The notes beneath the pieces were generated by a model. That model ran no database searches and was not told the origin of the DNA. It worked only from the letters and a program-made list of their open reading frames with translations. Positions 54,811-63,396 of a stretch of 64,000 bases of DNA are shown piece after piece; positions within the stretch are counted from its first letter, which is position 1, and each line of letters starts with the position of its first letter. The stretch is taken from contig JBFWQO010000001.1 of assembly GCA_050249415.1 (NCBI GenBank), forward strand, positions 1 through 64,000, written 5' to 3'. The stretch is from CADEFQ01 sp050249415. GTDB taxonomy: Bacteria; Pseudomonadota; Gammaproteobacteria; Steroidobacterales; Steroidobacteraceae. Made by a program: the position numbers and the translations under genes.

Positions 54811-55560
54811 GTGACAAAGAATACCGACAGGACGAAAGCTGCAGCCGCCAACCGGACGACGGCCGCCAATGTCTCGGAGGCGATCATCCGGGAGATCATC
54901 GTTCAGCGATACCCGCCCTGCATGCCGCTCCGCGAACAGGAGATCGCCGACCGCTACCAGATCAGCCGCCCGTCGGCACGCGAAGCACTGCGGCTCGCCG
55001 CACAGGCAGGTTTCGTCGAGATCCTCCAGTGGCGCGGCGCGCGCGTGGTCGACATAGACATCGATCAGTTCCTCGACATCCTCTGCATTCTCGAAGACAT
55101 CTATGCGCGCTGCGCTGCGCTCGCCGCCGAGCGGATGCCGGAAGCCGCTTTCGCGGAACTCGATCGACTCATTCCCGAGGATGCGATGCGGCTGCCCGAC
55201 ACCGCCGACAAGGGCAAGCTCTATCGCCTGTCCTTCACGGTCGGCGATTTCATCGGCCAGCATTCGGGAAGCCCGATCGCGCAGAGAATGCTGCTCCAGG
55301 TCGGACGTCTCGCGCTCTGGCAGCAGCGACTTCATCGCCCGAGCACCGTGGAAACAGAGATCGAGTCCCTGTACGCGCACCGCCTCATGACAGCCGCCAT
55401 CAAGTCACGCCAGCCCGACGTCGCTGCTGGCGCAGCACGCGCGATCATACTCATCACGCAGCGCACGCTGCGACCCGAAGCGGCTCGCAGGTCCCGCCCG
55501 GCAACCTTCGCCCGTGGCGAATCCCCCGGGAATTCCCCGCGATCCTGGAGGAGTCGATGA
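54811..55560 (+). CDS. GntR family regulator with FCD domain
   Basis: 249 aa. Winged HTH about 20-80 (LREQEIADRYQISRPSAREA, then LRLAAQAGFVEI) and a helical FCD effector domain about 90-215. Its operator class is TNGTNNACNA; two such sites lie at 43508-43519 and 43670-43681. Start GTG 54811 lacks a strong ribosome site, and the frame is open further upstream inside the esterase gene. The stop overlaps the sulfatase ATG (ATGA). Likely local regulator of the receptor/sulfatase genes. The C-terminal 25 residues are basic and Pro/Arg-rich, beyond the usual FCD end. Confidence 0.85.
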   Translation: MTKNTDRTKAAAANRTTAANVSEAIIREIIVQRYPPCMPLREQEIADRYQISRPSAREALRLAAQAGFVEILQWRGARVVDIDIDQFLDILCILEDIYARCAALAAERMPEAAFAELDRLIPEDAMRLPDTADKGKLYRLSFTVGDFIGQHSGSPIAQRMLLQVGRLALWQQRLHRPSTVETEIESLYAHRLMTAAIKSRQPDVAAGAARAIILITQRTLRPEAARRSRPATFARGESPGNSPRSWRSR

Positions 55561-57038
55561 CGTCTCGCTGGCTCGTGGCAATGGTTGCTGCCGTCGTTCC
55601 CGCGTCCTGCTCGCTCTTCACACAACCAGCCGCTGCGGACGCGGGCATGCGCCGTACCGCGTCGCCGAACATGATCCTGATCGTGGCCGACGACCTCGGG
55701 TCTGGAGACCTCGGCGCATATGGCGGCAGCATCGCGACCCCTCACATCGACGCCCTCGCGAGATCCGGCATTCGCTACAGCTCCGCCTATGCGACGGCAC
55801 CGATCTGCTCGCCGTCGCGTGCCGGCCTGCTGTCCGGCCGCTTCCAGGGTCGTTTCGGCTTCTATTTCAACCTCGTCGGCCGCGACACCGGGATGCCGGC
55901 CGGTGAAACCACCATTGCAGAGGTCGCGAAGGCAGCAGGCTACCGAACGGCGATGATCGGCAAGTGGCATGTCGGCGAGGGTCCCGGCCGTGAGCCGCTC
56001 GACCAGGGTTTTGACAGCTTCTTCGGCTTCCTCGGTGGCGCGACCAGCTATTTCCCCGACGGCACCCCCGGGCTGATCACCGCCGATACCGGCGCCGACA
56101 AACTCGTCACGCGCGCCCGATTCCCGATCCTGCGCAACCGCGAGGTTGTCGAACCGCCCGGCAACATCACCGATGTTTTCACCGCCGAGGCGATCCGGTT
56201 CATCGACTCGAGCCGGGATCAGCCGTTCTTCCTCTATCTCGCCTACAACGCGCCGCACATGCCGTTCCAGGCGACCGCGGAGGAAGTAGCTCCGTTCGCC
56301 GCGACGCCGTCGGTCTCTTCGCGCGTTTACCAGGCCATGATTACGACCCTCGACGCGGGAGTCGGACGACTGGTGGACGCATTGCGCGCGCGGGGTCTCG
56401 AGAAGAACACGATCGTCTACTTCATCAGCGACAACGGCTGCCCGAACTACACGCACGGCGCCTGCTCCAACGCGCCGTACTCCGGCTGGAAGGCATTTCC
56501 GCTCGAGGGCGGTATCCGCGTCCCGTTCATACTCAGCGCCCCGGGCCGGGTGCCCCCGGGGCAGATCGAATCGCGCCTGGTTTCGACGCTCGATATCATG
56601 CCGACGGTGGCCGCTGTCATGGGGAGGCCGGCGCCCGCATCCAGCGAGGGGCAGGACCTGCTCGCGTCGCAAGACAGGTACGGCGAGCGTGCGCTGTATT
56701 GGCGGATGGGGCCCAACCATTGGGCGCGGCAAGGACCGTGGAAGCTGATCACGATCAACAAGGCAGCGGAGGTACAGAGTCTGTCTGAAGTCGTGGGCAA
56801 ACCATTGCCGGACGCCGTACCGTCGGGCGTCTCGTCGCTCGGTCAGTGGCAACTGCTCTTCAATCTCGATCTCGACCCTGGCGAGACACTGGATGTCGCG
56901 GCGCGCCACCGGGACGCCGCCGGACTGCTGCAACAGGGCTACGCCACCTGGGACGAGAAGAATCTGGCTCCTGCCTTTCCCAGCCGTCGCGAGTTCCGTA
57001 CCGAGATGGTTGGCAGGAAGGTCCAGTTGATTTTCTAG
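55557..57038 (+). CDS. Type I sulfatase (formylglycine-dependent)
   Basis: 493 aa, exported (signal about 1-27; the SC at 17-18 also allows a lipoprotein). Formylglycine motif CSPSRAGLLSGR at 84-95 with Cys84 as the modified residue; calcium ligands in ADDLGSGD (D45, D46) and ISDNG; GKWHVG block. It hydrolyses sulfate esters from carbohydrates or aromatic compounds. Needs a formylglycine-generating enzyme or AtsB, not in the window. Starts in ATGA overlap with the GntR gene; GGAGGAG is 5-6 bases before the ATG. Confidence 0.92.
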   Translation: MTSRWLVAMVAAVVPASCSLFTQPAAADAGMRRTASPNMILIVADDLGSGDLGAYGGSIATPHIDALARSGIRYSSAYATAPICSPSRAGLLSGRFQGRFGFYFNLVGRDTGMPAGETTIAEVAKAAGYRTAMIGKWHVGEGPGREPLDQGFDSFFGFLGGATSYFPDGTPGLITADTGADKLVTRARFPILRNREVVEPPGNITDVFTAEAIRFIDSSRDQPFFLYLAYNAPHMPFQATAEEVAPFAATPSVSSRVYQAMITTLDAGVGRLVDALRARGLEKNTIVYFISDNGCPNYTHGACSNAPYSGWKAFPLEGGIRVPFILSAPGRVPPGQIESRLVSTLDIMPTVAAVMGRPAPASSEGQDLLASQDRYGERALYWRMGPNHWARQGPWKLITINKAAEVQSLSEVVGKPLPDAVPSGVSSLGQWQLLFNLDLDPGETLDVAARHRDAAGLLQQGYATWDEKNLAPAFPSRREFRTEMVGRKVQLIF

Positions 57039-57056
57039 GGCGGCGGACGCCGAACG

Positions 57057-58343
57057 ATGGCAACGCGACGTGACGTGCTTGCTGGAGCCGGATGCGCCGC
57101 TCTCGCGCGGCCCGACTCCAGGGGCACGGAGGTCGTGACAACCGATCCCCTGCTCGCCGCCGACCTCGACCGTTATGTCGGCCTTGGCGTCAAGGCGAGT
57201 GGCGGGCCCGGAGATGCAGCGTGCGGCACCTGGCTCGACGCGACGTTGCGCGCCAAGGGTTACGTCACTGCGCGTCAGGAATTTCCGGTCCCGTTCTTCG
57301 ATGCGCGCACGGCACGACTGAGCGCCGACGACCTGGCGCTCCCCGTCATTCCTCAGGCCATCGTCGTTCCGACCGGAGCCGACGGCATGTCAGGTCCGCT
57401 CGTCACCGTGGCCGCCCATTGCGCGCGCGGACCACTGCCGGCAGACGCGATCGCAGTCATCGACCTGCCGTATCGCCGCTGGTCGAGCATTCATGACGGC
57501 AACATCCTCGCCACGGTGCGGCAGGCGTTCGCGAGCGGCGCGCGCGCCGCACTGCTCGTCACGAACGGACCCACCGGCGAGGCGATCGCGCTCAACGGCG
57601 ACGGCGATCGCCCCTTGTTCGACCGGCCGCTCGCCGTGCTCGCCCCCAGGGCATTCGCGCAACTCCGGGCGACCGGCGCACGACGCGCGACGCTCACCAT
57701 CGACGGCACAGCGGGAACGCGCGCCGCGTTCAACCTCGCCGGGCGGATCGATCGCGGCGTTGGCCGCTGGCTCGTCGTTTCGACGCCGCGGTCAGGCTGG
57801 ACGATCGCCGCCGGCGAACGCGGCCCCGGTATCGCGGCGTGGCTCGCGCTCTCGCGCTGGGCAGCTGCCGCGCTCCCCGGGCTCGATCTGGCTTTTTTGT
57901 GTAACAGCGGGCACGAATACGAGAACCTCGGCGCTTCCCGTGCACTGGGTAGCCTTGCCCCGCGGCCGGGGCAAACTGCCTTCTGGCTGCATCTCGGCGC
58001 CAGTCTCGCGACTCGGGACTGGCACGACCTCGGCGGCGGACGCCTGTTGCCGCTACCGAGCGCCGACCCGCAACGGTTTCTGTTGGCGAGCCCGCCGTGG
58101 GTCACCGCGGCGCGCAACGCATTCGCGGGGATCGCCGGACTCGAGATGGCCTATCCGGCTGGGCCGGGAGCACCCGGCGAACTTGCCGGGATTCTCGCGG
58201 CCCGCTACCAGGGCGTTGCCGGGATCTTCGGTGCGCACCGCTACCACCATACGGTGGAAGACGACGCACGATGCGTGGACGCGAGCCTGGTCACGCCGGT
58301 GGTCGAAGCCTGCAAGCGCCTGATCTCCCGGGTGCTTTGCTGA
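57057..58343 (+). CDS. Exported M28 peptidase-like protein with lost metal ligands
   Basis: 428 aa. N-terminus TRRDVLAGAGCAALAR is Tat-like. A PA-like insert about 95-205 precedes a peptidase M28-type fold. Compared with M28, the first metal block (usually an H-x-D-S) reads STPRSGW, and the DDNGSG block reads AAGERGPG, so the metal site seems lost. The Glu region NSGHEYENLG and the late His block YHHTVEDD are kept. It may be a binding protein or a diverged hydrolase. Lies 18 bp after the sulfatase gene and ends the row. Confidence 0.65.
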   Translation: MATRRDVLAGAGCAALARPDSRGTEVVTTDPLLAADLDRYVGLGVKASGGPGDAACGTWLDATLRAKGYVTARQEFPVPFFDARTARLSADDLALPVIPQAIVVPTGADGMSGPLVTVAAHCARGPLPADAIAVIDLPYRRWSSIHDGNILATVRQAFASGARAALLVTNGPTGEAIALNGDGDRPLFDRPLAVLAPRAFAQLRATGARRATLTIDGTAGTRAAFNLAGRIDRGVGRWLVVSTPRSGWTIAAGERGPGIAAWLALSRWAAAALPGLDLAFLCNSGHEYENLGASRALGSLAPRPGQTAFWLHLGASLATRDWHDLGGGRLLPLPSADPQRFLLASPPWVTAARNAFAGIAGLEMAYPAGPGAPGELAGILAARYQGVAGIFGAHRYHHTVEDDARCVDASLVTPVVEACKRLISRVLC

Positions 58344-58458
58344 TCTTCATCGTGGCTCGCGAGATTGCCCGTACTGGAATTTCCCGGCGGCGGACCGCCC
58401 ACCGGCTCCACGGTATACTGCCTGATCCTCGTCACAGGCTGGCGACATCGACGACGCG

Positions 58459-60129
58459 ATGTACCTGTCGTTCTTCGGACTCAACGAGAAGCCATTCTCG
58501 ATCACGCCCGATCCGCGCTACCTCTTCCTGAGCGAGCGGCACGCGGAAGCGCTCGCGCACCTGCTGTACGGCGTCAGCGAGGCGGGCGGCTTCGTGCAGC
58601 TCACCGGCGAGGTGGGCACCGGCAAGACGACGATCGTGCGCTCGCTGCTCGGCCAGATCCCGAAGAACGCCGAGATCGCGCTCATCCTGAACCCGCGCAT
58701 GACCGCGCCGGAGTTCATGCTGACGATCTGCGAGGAGCTCGGCATCGGCCTGCCGGACCGCGCGGTCGCGAGCCTGAAGGACCTCGTCGACATCCTCAAT
58801 CATTACCTGCTGCGCGCGCATGCCGACGGCCGGCGCGTCGTGCTGCTGGTCGACGAGGCGCAGAACCTCGAGCCGGCCGTGCTCGAACAGGTGCGCCTGC
58901 TCACCAATCTCGAGACGCCCACGCAGAAGCTGCTGCAGATCATCCTGATCGGCCAGCCCGAGTTGCGCGAGATGCTCGCGCGGCCCGAGTTGCGCCAGCT
59001 CGCACAGCGCATCACCGGGCGCTATCACCTCGACCCGCTGTCGGCTGACGAGACGGTGGCCTACGTGCGCCATCGCCTGCGCGTGGCCGGCGCGACCACC
59101 GACATCCTGACCGGCGGCGCGCTCGCCGAGGTGTACCGCCAGTCGGGCGGCATACCGCGGCTGATCAACGTGATCTGCGATCGCGCCCTCCTCGGCGCAT
59201 ACACGCAGGATCGCCATCGTGTCACCGCCTCGACCGTGCGCAGCGCCGCCGGCGAAGTCTTCGGCCGGCGGATCGCGCCGCGCTGGCTGCCGTGGGCCGC
59301 CGCGTGCGGCAGCGTGGTAGTCGTGGTACTCGCGGGCGCCGCACTGTGGCAAGCGGGTGTCTTCCCGCGCGACATCACGGCGCGAGCCGCCGACCCGCCG
59401 GCAGCGGGCGCGCCGGCCGCAGCGCCCGCACCGGCCGCAACGCCCGCACCGGCCGCAAACACCGCGCAGGTCGCGGCGCAGGCCCCGCCGGACCGGCCAC
59501 AGGTCGCTGACCTGCTCGCACGGCACGCGGACGCGACCACGCGCGACGCCGCGCTCGCGCGCCTGCTCGCACACTGGGGCAAGGACGAAGTGGCCGGCGC
59601 GGGCGACGCCTGTACGCAGGCCGCACAGGCAGGCCTGCAATGCACCACGCAGCGCGGCTCTTACGCGCAATTGCGGCTCTACAACCGCCCCGCCGTCCTG
59701 ACGCTCGGCGACGAGCAGGGGGGCGCGCACTACGTGGTGCTCGTCGCGCTCACCGGCGACGACGCGCGCCTCGATGTCGGTGGCACCGGGTATACGGTCG
59801 GCATCGCGGATCTCGCCCGCTACTGGTTCGGCGATTTCACGTTCTTGTGGCAGCCCGTCGCGATGCCGGTGCGCGCGCTCACGCCGGGCATGTCCGGCGA
59901 GGCCGTGCGGATCCTGCGTGAGCGTCTCGAGCGTCATGCGGGCATCACCCCCGCGGCCGTCGTGGACGATCGCTACGATGCCTCGCTCGTGCAGCTGGTC
60001 GAGAATTTCCAGCGTGCGCGGCGGCTCGACATCGACGGCATCGCGGGCGCGCAAACCCTGCTCGCACTCGATGCGGCCGCGCCGGCCGCCGGCACGCCGC
60101 GGCTCGTCGATGCGGGCGAACGGAGCTGA
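58459..60129 (+). CDS. gspA: General secretion pathway ATPase GspA/ExeA with peptidoglycan-binding domain
   Basis: 556 aa. Cytoplasmic AAA domain with Walker A GEVGTGKT at 50-57 and Walker B VVLLVDEAQ at 127-135 and the MYLSFFGLNEKPFSITPDPR start of the ExeA family. One membrane helix about 277-297, an Ala/Pro-rich linker (about 310-350), a C39-like middle region and a C-terminal peptidoglycan-binding domain (about 480-545). With GspB it helps the type II secretin cross the cell wall. 3 bp before gspB. Confidence 0.92.
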   Translation: MYLSFFGLNEKPFSITPDPRYLFLSERHAEALAHLLYGVSEAGGFVQLTGEVGTGKTTIVRSLLGQIPKNAEIALILNPRMTAPEFMLTICEELGIGLPDRAVASLKDLVDILNHYLLRAHADGRRVVLLVDEAQNLEPAVLEQVRLLTNLETPTQKLLQIILIGQPELREMLARPELRQLAQRITGRYHLDPLSADETVAYVRHRLRVAGATTDILTGGALAEVYRQSGGIPRLINVICDRALLGAYTQDRHRVTASTVRSAAGEVFGRRIAPRWLPWAAACGSVVVVVLAGAALWQAGVFPRDITARAADPPAAGAPAAAPAPAATPAPAANTAQVAAQAPPDRPQVADLLARHADATTRDAALARLLAHWGKDEVAGAGDACTQAAQAGLQCTTQRGSYAQLRLYNRPAVLTLGDEQGGAHYVVLVALTGDDARLDVGGTGYTVGIADLARYWFGDFTFLWQPVAMPVRALTPGMSGEAVRILRERLERHAGITPAAVVDDRYDASLVQLVENFQRARRLDIDGIAGAQTLLALDAAAPAAGTPRLVDAGERS

Positions 60130-60132
60130 ACG

Positions 60133-60876
60133 ATGTCGTTCATTCTCGATGCGCTCAAGAAGTCCGACAGCGAGCGACAGCGCCAGGCGGGACCCGCCCT
60201 GTTCGAAGTGCGCAGCGCGACGCCCCGCAACGGGCTCCCCGTGTGGGCGCTGGCGCTCGGCGCGCTGCTCGCGGTGAACATCGTGGGCCTCGGCTGGTTC
60301 CTGCTGCGTGCCCCCGCTGCGCCAATGGTCGCAAAGCCCGCGTCGACGGCCCCGACTCAGGCGCCCGCGCCCGCTGCGACGCAGGCCACCGCGCCGACCC
60401 GCAGCGCCCCGATCGATGCGGCCCCGGCCGGCCCGGCCCCGATCGCGACCGCCCGCATCGCGACCGCCCGGATCGACACCGCACCGGCGAGCGCCCCGCC
60501 CGTGTTGCCGCCGCCTGCGGCCGTATCACCGACAGCCGCGGCGGCCGAGGAGCCGGCCAACCCGGCCGACTACGAAGAAGCGCTGCCCGCACGTGAGCCC
60601 TTGCAGCCCGCGCACGCAGAGGGCAGCGTGGAGATCGCGGCGGGCATTGCCCCGACCGTGGACCAGCTGTCGCCCGCGATCCGCAGCCAGCTGCCGCCGC
60701 TGCATCTCGACATGCACGTGTACGCCGCGCGCGCGGCGGATCGCTTCGTGTTCGTGAACATGCACCGCCTCAGGGAGGGCGAAACCACCCGTGACGGGAT
60801 CCGGGTGGAGGAGATCGTGCCGACCGGCGTGATCCTGAGTTTTCGCGGCACGCGCTTCCGGCTTGAGCGCGACTGA
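60133..60876 (+). CDS. gspB: General secretion pathway protein GspB/ExeB
   Basis: 247 aa. Cytoplasmic N-terminus MSFILDALKKSDSERQRQ typical of GspB, one membrane helix about 36-58, a long Ala/Pro-rich linker (60-150) and the GspB C-terminal domain (about 180-247, with LPPLHLDMHVYAARAADRFV). Works with GspA in secretin assembly. Its last 14 bases overlap the TTG start of the DhaL-DegV gene. Confidence 0.9.
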   Translation: MSFILDALKKSDSERQRQAGPALFEVRSATPRNGLPVWALALGALLAVNIVGLGWFLLRAPAAPMVAKPASTAPTQAPAPAATQATAPTRSAPIDAAPAGPAPIATARIATARIDTAPASAPPVLPPPAAVSPTAAAAEEPANPADYEEALPAREPLQPAHAEGSVEIAAGIAPTVDQLSPAIRSQLPPLHLDMHVYAARAADRFVFVNMHRLREGETTRDGIRVEEIVPTGVILSFRGTRFRLERD

Positions 60877-62683
60877 GCCTGCACCCGACGCACTGGACGG
60901 CGCAGCGTTCGCCACTACGCTGCGCGCCGGCGTCCATCGCCTCTACGCGCGCACGGATCACCTGAACCGGATCAATGTTTTCCCGGTGCCCGACGGCGAT
61001 ACCGGCACCAATCTCGCGATGACGATGTCGGCCGTCCTCGGCGCGCTCGATGCGGCCGGTACGGCTCCCGGTGCGCACGCGGGCCGCGTGCTGGTGGCGA
61101 TCGCCGACGCCGCGATCGACGGCGCGCGCGGCAACTCCGGTGCGATCCTCGCGCAGTTCCTGCACGGTGTCGCCGATGCCCTCGCGGATCGCGCGACGAT
61201 CGACACGCAGGGCCTCGCGGTGGCCGCCGCCACCGGTGCGCGCTATGCGCGCGATGCGGTCACCGAACCGCGCGAGGGCACATTGCTCACGGTACTGGCC
61301 GCGTTCGCGGCGGAGGCGCAGCGCCTGGTCGCGAGCGGCACCACGGGCATCCGCCGCCTGCTCGTGGACGCGCTGCCCGGCGTGCGCGGCGCACTCGCCC
61401 GCACGCAGGCGACGCTCGAGGTGCTGCGCTCCGCGAACGTGGTCGACGCGGGCGCCGCCGGCTTCGTCGAACTCGTCGAAGGCATGGCGGGCTTCCTCGA
61501 GACCGGCGAGATCGGCGAAGCCGGCCCGGTTCCGCACGACACGCACGAGTCCATGACGATCGGCGGCAGCGAAGGCGCGCATCGCTACTGCACCGAGTGC
61601 ATGGTGAGCCGCGAGGCCGTCGATGCGCGCCGGCTGCGCGAGGACCTCGCGGCGCTCGGTTCGAGCCTCGTCGTCGCGGGCACGCGGCGCAAGGCACGCG
61701 TCCACATCCACACGAACGAGCCGGCGCAGGTGTTCGCGGCGGCGGCGCGCCACGGGTCGCTCTCGGCGCAGAAGGCGGACGACATGCATCGCCAGGCGCT
61801 CGCGGCGCACCACACGGACGCGCGGCGCGTCGCGATCGTCACGGATTCCGCGGCGGACATCCCGGACGACCTGCTCGAGGACCTCGACGTGCAGGTCATC
61901 CCGGTGCGCGTGCATCTCGGCACGCGCAGCTACCTCGACAAGGTGACGCTCTCGCCGCAGGATTTCTATCGCGCACTCGCGGCAGGCGTGGAGCAGCCGC
62001 GCACCTCGCAGCCCCCGCCGGGCGACTTCCGCCGCATGTACGAGTTCCTCGCATCGCATTACGACAGTGTCGTCGCGATCACGCTGACAGCCCGCGTCAG
62101 CGGCACCTGGGCCGCCGCGCAGGCGGCGGCGGAGCGCGTCGCGCCCGACAAGGTCCAGGTGATCGACAGCCGCAATGTCTCTCTCGGCCAGGGCCTGCTC
62201 GTGCGCTATGCGGCCGAATGCGCGCGCGCCGGCTGCGACGGCGCCCGCGTCGTCGCGGCGACGGCAGCGATGCGCGCCCGCACGCGCACCTTCGGGTTGC
62301 TCCGCACGCTCGACCACGCGGTGCGCGGCGGCCGTGTTCCACCACTCGTGCGCACGCTATCGCGCCTCTTGCGCTGCTCGCCGGTCCTGACGAATTTCGC
62401 CGACGGGCGCATCGCGGCCGGCGGCGCCATCGCAGGCCGCCACGATCTCGTGCCGCGCTTCGCACGCTACATCGCGCGACGCCTGCCGGCGGGTGTGCCG
62501 CGCCGCATCGCGGTGGGCCACGGCGATGCCGAGGCGGACGGGCAGGCGTTGCTCGACGCGCTGCGCCGGGAGATTCCGCGGCTCGAGTCGGCGTGCCTCA
62601 CGCCGCTCGGCACGGCGCTCGGCGTGCACGGCGGGCCGGGAATGCTCGTGGTCGGCGCGCAACCGGCCGCACCGCCCGCGTGA
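60863..62683 (+). CDS. DhaL (DAK2)-DegV fusion protein
   Basis: 606 aa. Residues about 15-215 are a DhaL/DAK2 kinase-type domain (NVFPVPDGDTGTNLAMTM at 38-55, GARGNSGAILAQF). A FakA-like middle part with YCTECMV follows. Residues about 320-606 are a DegV fatty-acid-binding domain (VAIVTDSAADIPDDL). In Firmicutes these functions are the separate FakA and FakB of fatty acid kinase; here they are joined. A role in phosphorylating exogenous fatty acids is likely (inference). TTG 60863 is the chosen start, overlapping gspB; no better start was seen before the conserved region. Confidence 0.87.
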   Translation: MSATEPAPDALDGAAFATTLRAGVHRLYARTDHLNRINVFPVPDGDTGTNLAMTMSAVLGALDAAGTAPGAHAGRVLVAIADAAIDGARGNSGAILAQFLHGVADALADRATIDTQGLAVAAATGARYARDAVTEPREGTLLTVLAAFAAEAQRLVASGTTGIRRLLVDALPGVRGALARTQATLEVLRSANVVDAGAAGFVELVEGMAGFLETGEIGEAGPVPHDTHESMTIGGSEGAHRYCTECMVSREAVDARRLREDLAALGSSLVVAGTRRKARVHIHTNEPAQVFAAAARHGSLSAQKADDMHRQALAAHHTDARRVAIVTDSAADIPDDLLEDLDVQVIPVRVHLGTRSYLDKVTLSPQDFYRALAAGVEQPRTSQPPPGDFRRMYEFLASHYDSVVAITLTARVSGTWAAAQAAAERVAPDKVQVIDSRNVSLGQGLLVRYAAECARAGCDGARVVAATAAMRARTRTFGLLRTLDHAVRGGRVPPLVRTLSRLLRCSPVLTNFADGRIAAGGAIAGRHDLVPRFARYIARRLPAGVPRRIAVGHGDAEADGQALLDALRREIPRLESACLTPLGTALGVHGGPGMLVVGAQPAAPPA

Positions 62684-62689
62684 GTCCTG

Positions 62690-62890
62690 CTACTTCAGGA
62701 CGAAGGTCAACTTCAGGCGTACGCGATACTCGACGACCTTGTCGCCCTTGACCAGTACTTCCTGGTCGGCGACCCACGCCGACTGGACGCCCTTCAACGT
62801 CTTCGTCGCGCGCTTGATGCCCGATGCAATCGCGTCGTCGAAGCCCTTCGTCGAACTCGAGATGATCTCGCTGACCTTGGCGACTGTCAT
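62690..62890 (-). CDS. Dodecin family protein
   Basis: 66 aa, matching the size of dodecins (about 65-70). MTVAKVSEIISSSTKGFDDA start, the conserved SAWVADQEVLV strand and YRVRLKLTFVL end. Dodecameric flavin or CoA storage protein. It overlaps the GNAT gene by 4 bp (ATGA) and is convergent with the DhaL-DegV gene, 6 bp apart. Confidence 0.93.
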   Translation of the reverse strand: MTVAKVSEIISSSTKGFDDAIASGIKRATKTLKGVQSAWVADQEVLVKGDKVVEYRVRLKLTFVLK

Positions 62891-63396
62891 GGTGCTCTCC
62901 CTGTTTTTGGGGGTTCATCGTACCCCAGTGCGGCGATCCCCGCGCGATCGAGGCGCCAGACGGTCCAGTCGTCCATCGGGCGTGCGCCGAGACCCTGGTA
63001 GAAGCGCTGCGCATCGACGTTCCAGTCGAGCACCGACCATTCCATGCGACCGCAGCCCCGCGCGGCCGCGCGCCGCGCGAGTTCGCCGAGCAGCGCGCGG
63101 CCGATACCCCGCCCGCGCAGCTCGGGCCGCACGTACAGGTCCTCCAGGTAGAGGCCCTGCCGGCCGACGAAGGTCGAGAAACTGAAAAAGTACAAGGCGA
63201 ATCCGGCCGCCGCGCCGTCCTGCTCCGCGATGAGCGCGTGCACGACGGGATGGGCCGCACCGAGCTCCGCGGCGAGCTGCGCCTCGGTCGCGACGACTTC
63301 GTGCGCGAGCCGCTCATAGTCTGCGAGGCCGCGGATCAGCGCCAGGAGGACCGGTGCATCGCCGGCGAGCGCCGTGCGTATCGCGATCGCGCTCAT
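62887..63396 (-). CDS. GNAT family N-acetyltransferase
   Basis: 169 aa. Acetyl-CoA binding motif A with RPELRGRGIGRALLGELARR and motif B with NVDAQRFYQGLGA. The FALYFFSFSTFVGRQGLYLE block resembles the diamine acetyltransferase (SAT) group, so polyamines or amines are possible substrates. ATG 63396 overlaps the stop of the upstream gene (ATGA), and its own stop overlaps the dodecin start. Confidence 0.9.
   Translation of the reverse strand: MSAIAIRTALAGDAPVLLALIRGLADYERLAHEVVATEAQLAAELGAAHPVVHALIAEQDGAAAGFALYFFSFSTFVGRQGLYLEDLYVRPELRGRGIGRALLGELARRAAARGCGRMEWSVLDWNVDAQRFYQGLGARPMDDWTVWRLDRAGIAALGYDEPPKTGRAP

Noticed and set aside
59395..59465. Repeated GCGCCCGCACCGGCCGCA-like units
   Set aside because: Encode the Ala/Pro linker of GspA; ordinary low-complexity coding repeats, not a separate element.
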